DNA of 27,429 nucleotides from Candidatus Peregrinibacteria bacterium (GCA_014729615.1 WJJQ01000011.1:1-27429); one strand, 5' to 3'; positions 14,271-21,573 are shown, counted from the stretch's first letter. The notes: generated from the letters alone by a model not told the origin. Numbers and translations are program-made.

Positions 14271-15852
14271 TTAAATGTGCTTTTCTTCCCGCTTCAACCA
14301 GGCGACCTACGGTCGCCTTTTTGTTTGCGACACTAAAATTCTTACAATCCTCAAAGGTTTTTTTACGTAAAAAAATTGCTTTAAAATTGGCCAAAACAGT
14401 ACTGTCTAAAATATCTCTTTCGCTATTATTCGCCCTAATCAATAAATCCATACCTTTTTTAAAAAGCTTGATCCTCTTCGATAATTTACTTCTCCACTCA
14501 GATTCATTCGGTACTTTACGTGTTTCCAATGTGTCCATAATTGTATCCACCTGCCTTGTTCTCATCGATTCGTCCATAGGTAAAGAAACCAAATCAATCA
14601 GCATAGCTAACTCAAAATCATCAATCTTTTCAAACCCAAACTCATCAAACGTTAAATTTAATAATTGAGCTCGTTTATAAATTTCATCAAGCAAACCAAG
14701 GAAACGTGCTTCATTATTCACCGCCAATCTGACTTCAGCAGAGTCAATACTTAGGATTATTGCATCGACCTCATTAATTATTTCAGTCATAACATTGCCG
14801 GAAACGGGTTCCACATTTTCAACAGATACCTCTCCTTCACCTCCTTCACCGGTTGCCTCTGAAACGGACTCTTCTTCATCGCCATTCAAATCCGCAAAAA
14901 CATCGTCAACAGCCGACTTAAAGCCTTTTTGCGCATCCTTTAAACCGCCTGAATCCTGTTCATACTCAACCGTCCCGACCCTTTCAGCAACATATGCCGG
15001 TATGGATTCTCTTACATCGGCAGAATCAACCATTTTCGATACTGACGCCAAAAAATGCTCCTTAATTTCTTTTATCATTTCATTTTCAATATATTCATCA
15101 ACCAAAAATACAAATTTTTTATAAACAAAAACATCATCGGGCGTTTTTTCAATTTCTCTATGATTTGGTGACAACAACGTCAATATTCTATCTTTATCAA
15201 TAGGTTCTTTATCATTTTCTTCACATTCTTTTAAATACGTTACGTAAAGTTGATCAATTACCTCCTGCGCAATTTTAAATCTCAATGAAGACAACACGTC
15301 AACTTCCGCCATTCTTATTACATTTGCAATTCCGGAAACTTTCATTTGTTTTACAGATTTTGGTATTTCCACGCCGGGGGTTTGCTTTAAAACATACAAG
15401 TAAATAGCTTTTAACATTGCATATAAATGTTTATAAGCTTTTCTGTTCACCCTTGCCTTTTGAATAAACGCAACCATATGTCCCATTGCGCTCAACGCCT
15501 CACGAGCGGCAAAAAATTCTTTAAAAGGAATTTCATAAGTACCATCTTCTTTTTTGGATTGAGTTATAGCTCCAAGCTCAATTTTCCATTCACCTCCTTC
15601 AATAACCAGACGGGGAACTATAATTTTGCCAAAATCCGTCTCTTGTTTCGGTAACAAGCCAATTTTATTTATCAATTCTTCAAAGTTTTCAGGATAAATC
15701 TGCCCGGGTTCTTTTTCAAGTTGAGCATTTTCATAATTGCCATCCGGATTATACATCTTGGACCAAAGATTTACCTTATTATTAAAGTGAGCCAAGTCAT
15801 CCATCGATTCCAGATCGATTTCCGCAAGACTAAATTTGGTTTCCTTTGCCAT
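14254..15852 (-). CDS. Unrecognised large soluble protein (532 aa)
   Basis: No family recognised. There is no signal peptide or membrane helix. Two helical regions (about 1-300 and 360-532) are joined by an acidic Gly/Glu/Ser linker (GDEEESVSEATGEGGEGE, about 325-345). The N-terminal half has a small beta stretch (IIVPRLVIEGGEWKIELGAI) and then helices with many Lys/Glu pairs. The C-terminal end is basic (KKATVGRLVEAGRKAHLTKIKG). It is a single-gene transcript behind a consensus promoter at 15874-15901, so it is probably well expressed. It shares the helical, acidic-linker style of the 314-aa protein but I see no clear sequence identity. Role unknown. Confidence 0.7.
   Translation of the reverse strand: MAKETKFSLAEIDLESMDDLAHFNNKVNLWSKMYNPDGNYENAQLEKEPGQIYPENFEELINKIGLLPKQETDFGKIIVPRLVIEGGEWKIELGAITQSKKEDGTYEIPFKEFFAAREALSAMGHMVAFIQKARVNRKAYKHLYAMLKAIYLYVLKQTPGVEIPKSVKQMKVSGIANVIRMAEVDVLSSLRFKIAQEVIDQLYVTYLKECEENDKEPIDKDRILTLLSPNHREIEKTPDDVFVYKKFVFLVDEYIENEMIKEIKEHFLASVSKMVDSADVRESIPAYVAERVGTVEYEQDSGGLKDAQKGFKSAVDDVFADLNGDEEESVSEATGEGGEGEVSVENVEPVSGNVMTEIINEVDAIILSIDSAEVRLAVNNEARFLGLLDEIYKRAQLLNLTFDEFGFEKIDDFELAMLIDLVSLPMDESMRTRQVDTIMDTLETRKVPNESEWRSKLSKRIKLFKKGMDLLIRANNSERDILDSTVLANFKAIFLRKKTFEDCKNFSVANKKATVGRLVEAGRKAHLTKIKG
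14301..14325 (+). terminator. Terminator of the membrane protein, embedded in the opposite gene
   Basis: GGCGACC TAC GGTCGCC followed by TTTTTGTTT on the plus strand. The 7-bp perfect stem lies within the last 20 codons of the minus-strand gene at 14254-15852, where the same bases encode protein (KKATVGRLVE). Confidence 0.8.
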
Positions 15853-15873
15853 GATTTAAATAAATGAGAAGCA

Positions 15874-15901
15874 ATTATAAGCACAATTTACCATCCGTCA
15901 A
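15874..15901 (-). promoter_or_regulatory. Strong promoter of the 532-aa gene
   Basis: On the minus strand: TTGACG (15896-15901), 16-bp spacer, TATAAT (15874-15879). The -35 box abuts copy 2 of the dispersed motif. Confidence 0.75.
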
Positions 15902-15915
15902 CCCCATTCTTCGAC
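15899..15915 (-). repeat. Dispersed motif GTCRAAGAATRGGGT, copy 2
   Basis: Reads GTCGAAGAATGGGGTTG on the minus strand and overlaps the TTGACG -35 box of the 532-aa gene. It lies in the divergent region ahead of the permease gene. Confidence 0.5.
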
Positions 15916-15936
15916 AAGAATCAGAAATTATGCTTT

Positions 15937-15942
15937 TATAAT
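15937..15942 (+). promoter_or_regulatory. -10 box of the permease operon
   Basis: TATAAT with a T-rich flank. The nearest -35-like sequence is poor (TCGACA about 20 bp upstream). The expected start near 15949 would leave about 37 nt before the ATG at 15986, or about 10 nt before the TTG at 15959. Confidence 0.5.
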
Positions 15943-15985
15943 ACTAGTCTGATACAATTTGGAACACTTAAACAATGCCCAAACC

Positions 15986-16864
15986 ATGGTTCTTCAAGAC
16001 ATTATTACTGTTTTTCTTTCAATTTTTATTGAAGCGTTACCATTTATTGTATTTGGAGTTTTAATTTCAAGTTTACTGCATATTTTCGTCAAATCTGAAC
16101 AAATATTGGCCACTTTGCCAAAAAATAAATTTCTGCAAAATATAATAATGAGTTTTCTGGGTGTTTTTTTTCCTGTTTGCGAGTGTGGCAACATTCCCGT
16201 TGCGCGAAAATTAATTCAAAAAAATTTGCCACCATCCGCCGCGATTAGTTTTTTGCTGGCCGCCCCGGTGCTTAATCCCATCGTAATTATTGCTACAATA
16301 ATAGCATTCCCTGACAATCCCGAAATAATCTGGGGCAGAATTGGATTAAGCTTTATGATTGCTATTATTGTGGGATTCATATTCTCATTTGCCACAAAAG
16401 ACGAAATATTAATAAAATCAATTCAAGTCAACAAAACCTGTGATCATCATCACCGGGGCAAAAAATTACATGCATTCAGCGAACATTTTATTGGAGAGCT
16501 TAGCACAATGGCTGGAATATTGGTTTTTGGAGCGGGTATAGCAGCAGCCAGTCAAAATTTAATACCCAAGGAATTCATGGTCAGCGTTGCGGAAAATCCT
16601 TTTTTGGCAATTTGCTCAATGATGTTGCTTGCTTTTATAATTTCTATCTGCTCAACAACAGACGCATTTTTTGCATTGGCATACGCCCATCAATTCACTT
16701 CACCCGCTCTGCTCGCCTTTTTAGTTTTCGGACCAATGATCGACATTAAATCATTACTTTTGATGCAAAGAATTTTTAAAATTAAAGCATTAATATATCT
16801 GGTACTTCTTGTATTTGGATTAGTACTTTTTAGTACATTGCTTATGACACATTTAACTCTATAA
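15986..16864 (+). CDS. ArsP_1/DUF318-family permease, probable metal(loid) transporter
   Basis: A 292-residue polytopic membrane protein (from ATG 15986; a TTG at 15959 would add nine residues). It has about eight helices in two similar halves. Family marks: FFPVCECGNIPVARKLI with the paired cysteines at 65 and 67, SFLLAAPVLNPIVI in the first half, and SICSTTDAFFALAYAHQF in the second. The cytoplasmic or connecting loop at 151-162 is Cys/His-rich (CDHHHRGKKLH), suited to metal binding. Members of PF03773 include ArsP (organoarsenical efflux) and B. subtilis YcgR. Pairing with the next gene is the YcgR-YcgQ arrangement, so the YcgR-like group fits better than ArsP. The substrate is not known. 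Confidence 0.85.
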   Translation: MVLQDIITVFLSIFIEALPFIVFGVLISSLLHIFVKSEQILATLPKNKFLQNIIMSFLGVFFPVCECGNIPVARKLIQKNLPPSAAISFLLAAPVLNPIVIIATIIAFPDNPEIIWGRIGLSFMIAIIVGFIFSFATKDEILIKSIQVNKTCDHHHRGKKLHAFSEHFIGELSTMAGILVFGAGIAAASQNLIPKEFMVSVAENPFLAICSMMLLAFIISICSTTDAFFALAYAHQFTSPALLAFLVFGPMIDIKSLLLMQRIFKIKALIYLVLLVFGLVLFSTLLMTHLTL

Positions 16865-16869
16865 AGATT

Positions 16870-17565
16870 ATGAAAAAAATTTTTTTGGCAATAATATTTT
16901 TAACAATCAGTGTATGGCTTATAAGACTATATTTTATTGGTAATTTGATGAATTATATTGTCCCAAAATACAGCATTATAGTTTTAACTGCAGCTATTAT
17001 AATTGGATTTTTCGGAATTCTAATTATGATATATAGCAAACAATTCAAAGCAATAAACAAAAATATTTCATGGGGATCTTTGTTATTGCTAATTGTGCCA
17101 TGCATTTTGGGTTTAACTGTCTCACCTGCTCCATTGTCCAGTGTTGCAGCATTTAATAAAGGAATACAAACAGATATTTCCACAGTAAAAATCAGTACGC
17201 CCGCAAATTTTAGCATCGATAGCAAGCAACGCAGTTTTGCTGAATGGATAAGCTTTCTTGAGTCTACGACTAATCCGGAGGATTACATTGGAAAAGAAGT
17301 GAAAATCACAGGTTTTGTGTTAAAAAACGACGAACTGGAAAATAATGAATTTTATCTGGCAAGATTTGTAATGCGTTGTTGCGCGGCTGATGCCAAACCC
17401 GTAGGTTTGAAAGTCATCAGTGACAAAGAAATTACATGGCAAAACGACGACTGGCTAGAAATAAAGGGTGTTTTTCAAAATTCAATTGATGATAAAAAAT
17501 CGCCGGAAATAAAACTTAGCAATGCAATGGTAGTTTCAATTCCCGATAATCCTTATATAAACTAG
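16870..17565 (+). CDS. TIGR03943/DUF1980 (YcgQ-like) permease partner
   Basis: A 231-residue protein with three or four N-terminal helices (about 5-22, 34-55, 68-87). An extracytoplasmic C-terminal domain (about 115-225) follows, with FAEWISFLESTTNPEDYIGK, VKITGFVLKND, FVMRCCAADAKPVGL and WLEIKGVF. The RCCAAD motif (169-174) is the conserved cysteine pair of this family and a likely metal or redox site. It starts 5 nt after the permease and co-occurs with it in many genomes, so the two should form one transport system. TTTAACT lies 12 nt before the ATG. The following frameshifted gene may belong to the same transcript. Confidence 0.85.
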   Translation: MKKIFLAIIFLTISVWLIRLYFIGNLMNYIVPKYSIIVLTAAIIIGFFGILIMIYSKQFKAINKNISWGSLLLLIVPCILGLTVSPAPLSSVAAFNKGIQTDISTVKISTPANFSIDSKQRSFAEWISFLESTTNPEDYIGKEVKITGFVLKNDELENNEFYLARFVMRCCAADAKPVGLKVISDKEITWQNDDWLEIKGVFQNSIDDKKSPEIKLSNAMVVSIPDNPYIN

Positions 17566-17567
17566 AC

Positions 17568-17720
17568 ATGAAAAAAACTTTTTTCGATAAAGTTGTTGGA
17601 TTGGTTTTAATATCACTGAGCACACTTATAATCGCTTTATTTTTGTTGCAATCAACTAATTCTGTCATAACCGACAAAATTTTTATACTGCCGATGATAT
17701 CAAAAATAAAGGATGTCTAA
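17568..17720 (+). CDS. N-terminal membrane anchor, apparently split from the beta-propeller by a frameshift
   Basis: A 50-codon ORF with one transmembrane helix at about 9-32 (VVGLVLISLSTLIIALFLLQ), then NSVITDKIF and a short out-of-frame end. Adding one T to the five-T run at 17680-17684 would read on in frame as KIFYTADDIKNKGCLMLFDP straight into the next ORF. The anchor plus propeller would then be one protein of about 345 residues. As it stands TAA and the next ATG overlap (TAATG), so coupled translation of two pieces is also possible. It starts 2 nt after the permease partner gene. Confidence 0.6.
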   Translation: MKKTFFDKVVGLVLISLSTLIIALFLLQSTNSVITDKIFILPMISKIKDV

Positions 17721-18604
17721 TGCTATTCGACCCCAAACAAAGCAAATCCTCCTGCCTGACCGACAGCACAATCAATGTTGTCGAATTTGTTGTACACGCC
17801 GAAACCAAAAACCCATATATATTTTTTATTACCGATTCTCCTTCAAGCCTTTATTCACTCAATTTAACAAACGGCGATTCTAAAATAATTTCATCAGCTG
17901 TTGAATTTTCAAATCATAAAATTATGCTGGGACCAAACAAAAACTCACTGCTGGTTTGGCGAGCAAATAAAGCTGATAATAAAATTATTTGGTGGGAATA
18001 TGATATTTCAACTAATATTTGGAGTATTTGGGAGCAGGGTAACGACCTTGACGATTTACATTTTTCACCGGACGGCAAATCGATGCTTGCCTTAGACCTA
18101 ATGAATGATATCGGATATATTTTTACAAGTGCAAATCAAGAAACTGTACCCATTGGCTTTTATAAACATTGTTATGGATTCAACATCAATGGTGACACTT
18201 TTTTATGTTTGAAAGAAACAGATTCCAAAAACACTCTGACCATATATCTTGCGAACGGAAGTTCCTTTAACATATCAAAAAATGATGAAACCATAAAAGA
18301 CGTTATTTGGAGCAAAGAAAAAAATATAATTTATATGATCACGAAAAACAAAATAGACAATAAAAATGCTATAGTTTCTTTCAATATATCCACTGAAATT
18401 GAAAGCGCAATTTACGAGACCCACGATAACGTCCAATCAATTTCAATTAGTGATAACCTCTTATTTTTCGAAATAAAAAAGCTAAATGAACCAAATCAAA
18501 ATGCTTATAGAATTAATGGAATAAACTTAACTGACAACTCCCTTTTAAACCTGAGCCTTAAAGGAACCAGCCCCACCCCATTTGTTGACTCACCATCAAC
18601 ATAA
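17720..18604 (+). CDS. Beta-propeller (TolB/WD40-like) domain, probable C-terminal part of a frameshifted protein
   Basis: A 294-residue ORF with repeated blades of the TolB/DPP-IV type: NPYIFFITDSPSSLYSLNL, NKIIWWEYDISTNIWSIW, LHFSPDGKSMLALDL, KNIIYMITKN and QSISISDNLLFFEI. It has no signal peptide of its own, although the pattern is normally extracytoplasmic. The open frame extends upstream past the ATG to 17660 and meets the membrane anchor encoded just before in another frame, which supports a split gene. The end is Pro/Ser/Thr-rich (GTSPTPFVDSPST). Function unknown; the neighbours suggest a membrane-linked partner of the metal-permease pair, which is weak inference. Confidence 0.65.
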   Translation: MLFDPKQSKSSCLTDSTINVVEFVVHAETKNPYIFFITDSPSSLYSLNLTNGDSKIISSAVEFSNHKIMLGPNKNSLLVWRANKADNKIIWWEYDISTNIWSIWEQGNDLDDLHFSPDGKSMLALDLMNDIGYIFTSANQETVPIGFYKHCYGFNINGDTFLCLKETDSKNTLTIYLANGSSFNISKNDETIKDVIWSKEKNIIYMITKNKIDNKNAIVSFNISTEIESAIYETHDNVQSISISDNLLFFEIKKLNEPNQNAYRINGINLTDNSLLNLSLKGTSPTPFVDSPST

Positions 18605-18621
18605 TATGGTTTAATCTATAT

Positions 18622-18665
18622 ATAAAAAACCGGCTAACAAAACCCTAGTGTCCACTTTTTAGGGT
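18622..18665 (-). terminator. Probable tmRNA terminator
   Basis: On the minus strand ACCCTA (18660-18665) pairs with TAGGGT (18642-18647) and is followed by TTTTG and, 10 nt later, a T6 run. It lies 9 nt after the tmRNA CCA end. The 6-bp stem with a 12-nt loop is modest. Confidence 0.5.
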
Positions 18666-18674
18666 ACAGATCAT

Positions 18675-19080
18675 TGGTGGAGATGGCGGGAATCGAACCC
18701 GCGTCCAAAAATGTCTGCTACAAACGTCTACCATCATAGTTCATTTTAAATTTTCGACTTTAGGAATTAAAAATAAACAAAAAACTCCAAAAGCTTAGTC
18801 CTGAATTTTCGAGTCGCCGACCGAACGATCCGGCAACCTTATCCGATAAAGTAACACCTTATAAAAACATCGGAGTCATTAAATAAGGCGACTTTCCCGA
18901 ATAGGGGAAAGATTATGCATAAGCAAGAGCCGGAGCTCCAACAGAAGCAGCTTCTCTGGCTTGTGCGTTTGCAAGTGTTTTAGCACTTATATTTGCGCTG
19001 GACGGATCTAAGGGGAGACAGCGCGATCCCCTGATGGCAATTTGTAAAAGAGCAATTTTCGTCGAATGCCTAGCATCCCC
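18675..19080 (-). ncRNA. ssrA: Transfer-messenger RNA (tmRNA)
   Basis: About 406 nt. The 5' end GGGGATGCTAGGC and 3' end CATCTCCACCA form the tRNA-Ala-like acceptor stem (7 bp with one G-U). The T-arm GCGGGTTCGATTCCCGC lies just before it. After a first pseudoknot-like segment (GGGGATCGCG with CTCCCC) comes the tag reading frame at 18916-18996 ending in TAA (18913-18915). It encodes 27 residues starting ANISAKTL and ending APALAYA. Known tags usually end ALAA, so the AYA end is unusual. A GC-rich second pseudoknot (CTTTCCCC with GGGAAAG) follows the tag. It frees stalled ribosomes and marks the nascent chain for proteolysis. A -10-like TTAATA lies just upstream of the 5' end. Confidence 0.96.
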
Positions 19081-19096
19081 ATAAAAATATTAACAT

Positions 19097-19144
19097 ACCC
19101 CATTCTTTGACACAACCCTCAAAATGTTATCTGACCGCCAAAAC
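19097..19144 (-). repeat. 48-bp repeat with dispersed motif, copy 3 (partner of 20743-20790)
   Basis: 44 of 48 positions match 20743-20790. The shared block includes the motif GTGTCAAAGAATGGGG and, in minus sense, a stop-codon end (GTCAGATAAC here, GCCAGATAAC there). It covers the region directly upstream of the tmRNA. Confidence 0.75.
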
Positions 19145-19198
19145 AAGTGTCATCACTAAAAACGTAACACCGAAAGCCCAGTATCGCTTACAAAATCG
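19127..19198 (-). pseudogene. Possible duplicated gene tail ending VLAVR
   Basis: On the minus strand an open stretch of 23 codons (starting RFCKRYWAFG, ending VLAVR and TAA) uses the same stop and similar end as the 227-aa gene (ending VLVAR). It has no start codon except an internal ATG eight codons before the stop. I read it as a fragment left by a short duplication, or as chance reading of a conserved intergenic repeat. Confidence 0.3.
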
Positions 19199-19218
19199 TC
19201 AATACTTACAAATTCAAT

Positions 19219-19255
19219 CAAAAAGGGAATGGGTATTAATAAGCCCATTCCCTTT
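19219..19255 (-). terminator. Terminator of the 449-aa gene
   Basis: On the minus strand AAGGGAATGGG (19244-19254) pairs with CCCATTCCCTT (19223-19233), an 11-bp perfect stem with a 10-nt loop, and ends in TTTTTGA. It begins 20 nt after the stop codon. Confidence 0.9.
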
Positions 19256-19274
19256 ATTCCTAATTTAAAACCTA

Positions 19275-20624
19275 TTAAAGTCCCGCACAATAAATTGTAA
19301 TACTACTATTATTAAGTTTTGATCCCGTTTGATACTCTCCGGAATCACATTTACAAAGTTCGCCAACAGAACACGTTTTACTATACTCATCATTCCATGA
19401 ATTACCTGCCACTAGTAGATCACCACTCATATAAGTATCACCAAAAATATCTGCACCTTCCTGAATATTAAACTTTTTACCACTAACAAACCCATTAGAT
19501 ACGATATCTCCCTGTGAAATAATACCGTTAACATCTCTTAATAAAGTATTAGCAAATGTTAAAACTTTTTCGCCTGCATCATTTTCTGTCCCCACAATGC
19601 TGTTTGTCGTAATCCCTTCGTACGCTTTTAAACCCAAAGCTTCAATACTATTAACATTGTGTAGGTTTATATAGTTTAAATCAACTACATCACTTGGTGA
19701 ATCAATAGAAGTTGTTACCAACGAATTTGTAGTAACCGAATTATTATCAATATCAGTTAAATCCACATCTCCACCACCTTGGCCCGGAAAAACCTCTTCA
19801 CCACCAATATATAACGCATCCGCAACATTAACTACATTTGCATCAAGATTATCGGTAGAAACTTTCGCATCAACATTAACATTTTGTGCATTTACATCAT
19901 TGGCCGTTTCAATATTCCCGGCCACTTGCAAATCATTTACAACATTTAATGCATCCGCGGTAATTGTACCCACCTTGATAAAATTGGTCGTTAGAGAGTT
20001 GTTTTCTAAATCATTTAAACCCGTAATCATATCTTCCACTGTCATTACCAAAGTTGCAAATTCTTCTTTACCCGCAAACAAACTGGAACAGTCCTCACAA
20101 ACTAATCCCGGCTCTTCACCACCATCATCTTTACATTCAGCCAAATCTTTCGGCGAATTAGAAGAAGACTTAGTTGCTCTATTAATTTTAGTACCATCGT
20201 CATAAGAAATATTCATGGTCGCTCCTATATCTGCTCCGTCAACAAAATGTGAAGTAAAATGCACTTCAGTATCAGCGGGAATTTCAAACTGCCCGCTATA
20301 TTCTGTTTTATAAATACTCCAGTCTACGACTGTTACTTCAGAAGATTCATTTCTGATTCTCCATCTTTTACCATATTGACCATCTTCAATATAATCTCCC
20401 ATTGAAGTTAGCCTTGCTCTGCTGTGTCCATCACCTGTATACGGCACATATACTGTTTCATTTGTACAGTATGGATCAACAACATCCGCACTTTGTACAG
20501 TTGCATCATTTTCTACAACCTGCGCCTGCAGATCACTTCCAATATTTGCAACCCCTACAGAAACGGCTGTAACCGTTAACGCCAAAGCGGCCAACGCTCC
20601 GACCAAAAACTTTTGATTTTTCAT
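19275..20624 (-). CDS. Large secreted fibre-like surface protein
   Basis: A 449-residue exported protein. Signal peptide about 1-35 (MKNQKFLVGALAALALTVTA, ending LQAQ). A beta-rich N-terminal domain spans about 50-155 (RWRIRNESSEVTVVDWSIY, FEIPADTEVHFTSHF). A Cys-containing hinge lies at about 163-180 (CKDDGGEEPGLVCEDC). A long Asn/Asp/Val-rich region follows (205-400) with repeat-like lines (NNSLTTNFIKVGTITADALN, NNSVTTNSLVTTSIDS, GITTNSIVG, GDIVSNGFVSG). It reads like a beta-helical or trimeric fibre shaft. The C-terminal head carries four cysteines (CSVGELCKCDSG, YCAG). I infer an adhesin or filament subunit; no named family is recognised. CATAAC lies 10 nt before the ATG and a strong terminator follows. 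Confidence 0.7.
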   Translation of the reverse strand: MKNQKFLVGALAALALTVTAVSVGVANIGSDLQAQVVENDATVQSADVVDPYCTNETVYVPYTGDGHSRARLTSMGDYIEDGQYGKRWRIRNESSEVTVVDWSIYKTEYSGQFEIPADTEVHFTSHFVDGADIGATMNISYDDGTKINRATKSSSNSPKDLAECKDDGGEEPGLVCEDCSSLFAGKEEFATLVMTVEDMITGLNDLENNSLTTNFIKVGTITADALNVVNDLQVAGNIETANDVNAQNVNVDAKVSTDNLDANVVNVADALYIGGEEVFPGQGGGDVDLTDIDNNSVTTNSLVTTSIDSPSDVVDLNYINLHNVNSIEALGLKAYEGITTNSIVGTENDAGEKVLTFANTLLRDVNGIISQGDIVSNGFVSGKKFNIQEGADIFGDTYMSGDLLVAGNSWNDEYSKTCSVGELCKCDSGEYQTGSKLNNSSITIYCAGL

Positions 20625-20676
20625 TTTTGTTTTTGTTATGAAATATTTTTATAATGCTTTTTTGCACTACGCCAAT

Positions 20677-20682
20677 ATTATA
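20677..20682 (-). promoter_or_regulatory. Possible -10 box for the 449-aa gene
   Basis: TATAAT on the minus strand within GTTGTATAATATT, about 53 nt before the ATG at 20624. There is no good -35 at 17 bp. A second TATAAT at 20705-20710 is an alternative. Confidence 0.4.
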
Positions 20683-20742
20683 CAACATTACTTGACGTTT
20701 TTATATTATATTGCATAAATTGTCACATTATTTTCATTTTCG

Positions 20743-20790
20743 ACCCTATTCTTTGACACAACCCTCATAATGTTATCTGGCCACCAAAAC
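20743..20790 (-). repeat. 48-bp repeat with dispersed motif, copy 4
   Basis: The partner of 19097-19144. It spans the last five codons and stop of the 227-aa gene plus 30 nt of the following spacer, including GTGTCAAAGAATAGGG. Confidence 0.75.
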
Positions 20791-21456
20791 CGCCGGCAAA
20801 GTCTGTGAAGTGGAACTCACTGCCACCTTTTCTCTTACCGTATCTTTAATATTACCAACCACAGCATCTTTCATTTGAGTATATAGTTTTTCTCCCTCAT
20901 CCGATAACAAAACCATTATATCTTTAACTATTACATCTTCATATTTTTTTGATTTTTCATCTAATACCCTTCTTCCGGGGGAAAGTTTTTCTTCCGGTTT
21001 AAACAAACCTGTTCTACCCCTTAAAGAAGACTCAAACTCTTCCTTGGAACCAAAACGTATAACCATATCTCTATGATTAACAGCTTCTTCATAATCTTGC
21101 ATAATTCCCACGATATAGTTAAAAACTCTTAATGTTAAAACCTGGTCATTTGGTCTTTCAATCCCATCTTGTGTTAGCACAACTTCATTATCATTCAAAG
21201 TAGTTGGCGCAACAGTAAACACCGCGTATTTCAATCTATCAAAATTTGTACCCACATAATGAAGGATTTCTCTCTGCTCAAGTTTTGACGCATCATCCCA
21301 CAAACCGGAAATTTCTTTTACAACCAATTCCGGAGAAAAATTTACTTCCATGAGCACTTTTTCACGAACTGTTAATCGCTCGGAAACAGGATTTTCTCCC
21401 GCCACCTCACGATGCTCAGTTTGTTGATCTAATGCGTGTTTCATTGTTTCTGACAT
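20773..21456 (-). CDS. Unrecognised soluble protein (227 aa)
   Basis: No family recognised. There is no signal peptide or membrane helix, so it is probably cytoplasmic. It is largely helical (KVLMEVNFSPELVVKEISGL, VLTLRVFNYIVGIMQDYEEA, VIVKDIMVLLSDEGEKLYTQ), with a short beta section near AVFTVAPTTLNDNEVVLTQ. The last residues (TLPAVLVAR) lie inside a 48-bp repeat also found near the tmRNA. TCTTAAC lies 10 nt before the ATG. A 70-nt hairpin RNA ending in a T7 run lies 43 nt upstream on the same strand, so this gene may be under attenuation or simply follow a small-RNA gene. Confidence 0.65.
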   Translation of the reverse strand: MSETMKHALDQQTEHREVAGENPVSERLTVREKVLMEVNFSPELVVKEISGLWDDASKLEQREILHYVGTNFDRLKYAVFTVAPTTLNDNEVVLTQDGIERPNDQVLTLRVFNYIVGIMQDYEEAVNHRDMVIRFGSKEEFESSLRGRTGLFKPEEKLSPGRRVLDEKSKKYEDVIVKDIMVLLSDEGEKLYTQMKDAVVGNIKDTVREKVAVSSTSQTLPAVLVAR

Positions 21457-21498
21457 ATTATTTAAAGTTAAGAATAAATATTTAATATGTTTTGGATT

Positions 21499-21568
21499 TA
21501 AAAAAACCCACCTTGTTCAGGCGGGGCAGATTTCTCGTTCTTAGAGCAAAGCTACTCGCCTGTGGGTG
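21499..21568 (-). ncRNA. Candidate structured small RNA or leader attenuator
   Basis: On the minus strand the segment starts ACCCACAGGCG and ends CGCCTG AACAAG GTGGGT followed by T6-7. ACCCA(C) pairs with (G)TGGGT and AGGCG with CGCCT across a one-sided bulge. This closes an internal region of about 33 nt that holds a small hairpin (AGC TTT GCT) and GAACGAGAAATCTGCCC. A promoter (21574-21601) places the start exactly at the base of the stem. Such a closed RNA with a U-tail fits a small RNA gene. It could also be an attenuator for the gene starting at 21456. No known RNA family is recognised, and there is no ORF. Confidence 0.6.
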
Positions 21569-21573
21569 AGTCA

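Noticed and set aside
17680..17686. Programmed -1 frameshift site in the propeller gene
   Set aside because: The sequence A ATT TTT is not a standard slippery heptamer and no clear downstream stem was seen; a simple one-base T loss explains it better.
19127..19198. A real small membrane peptide upstream of tmRNA
   Set aside because: It has no usable start for the hydrophobic stretch and its end lies within a repeat; it is listed only as a possible fragment.
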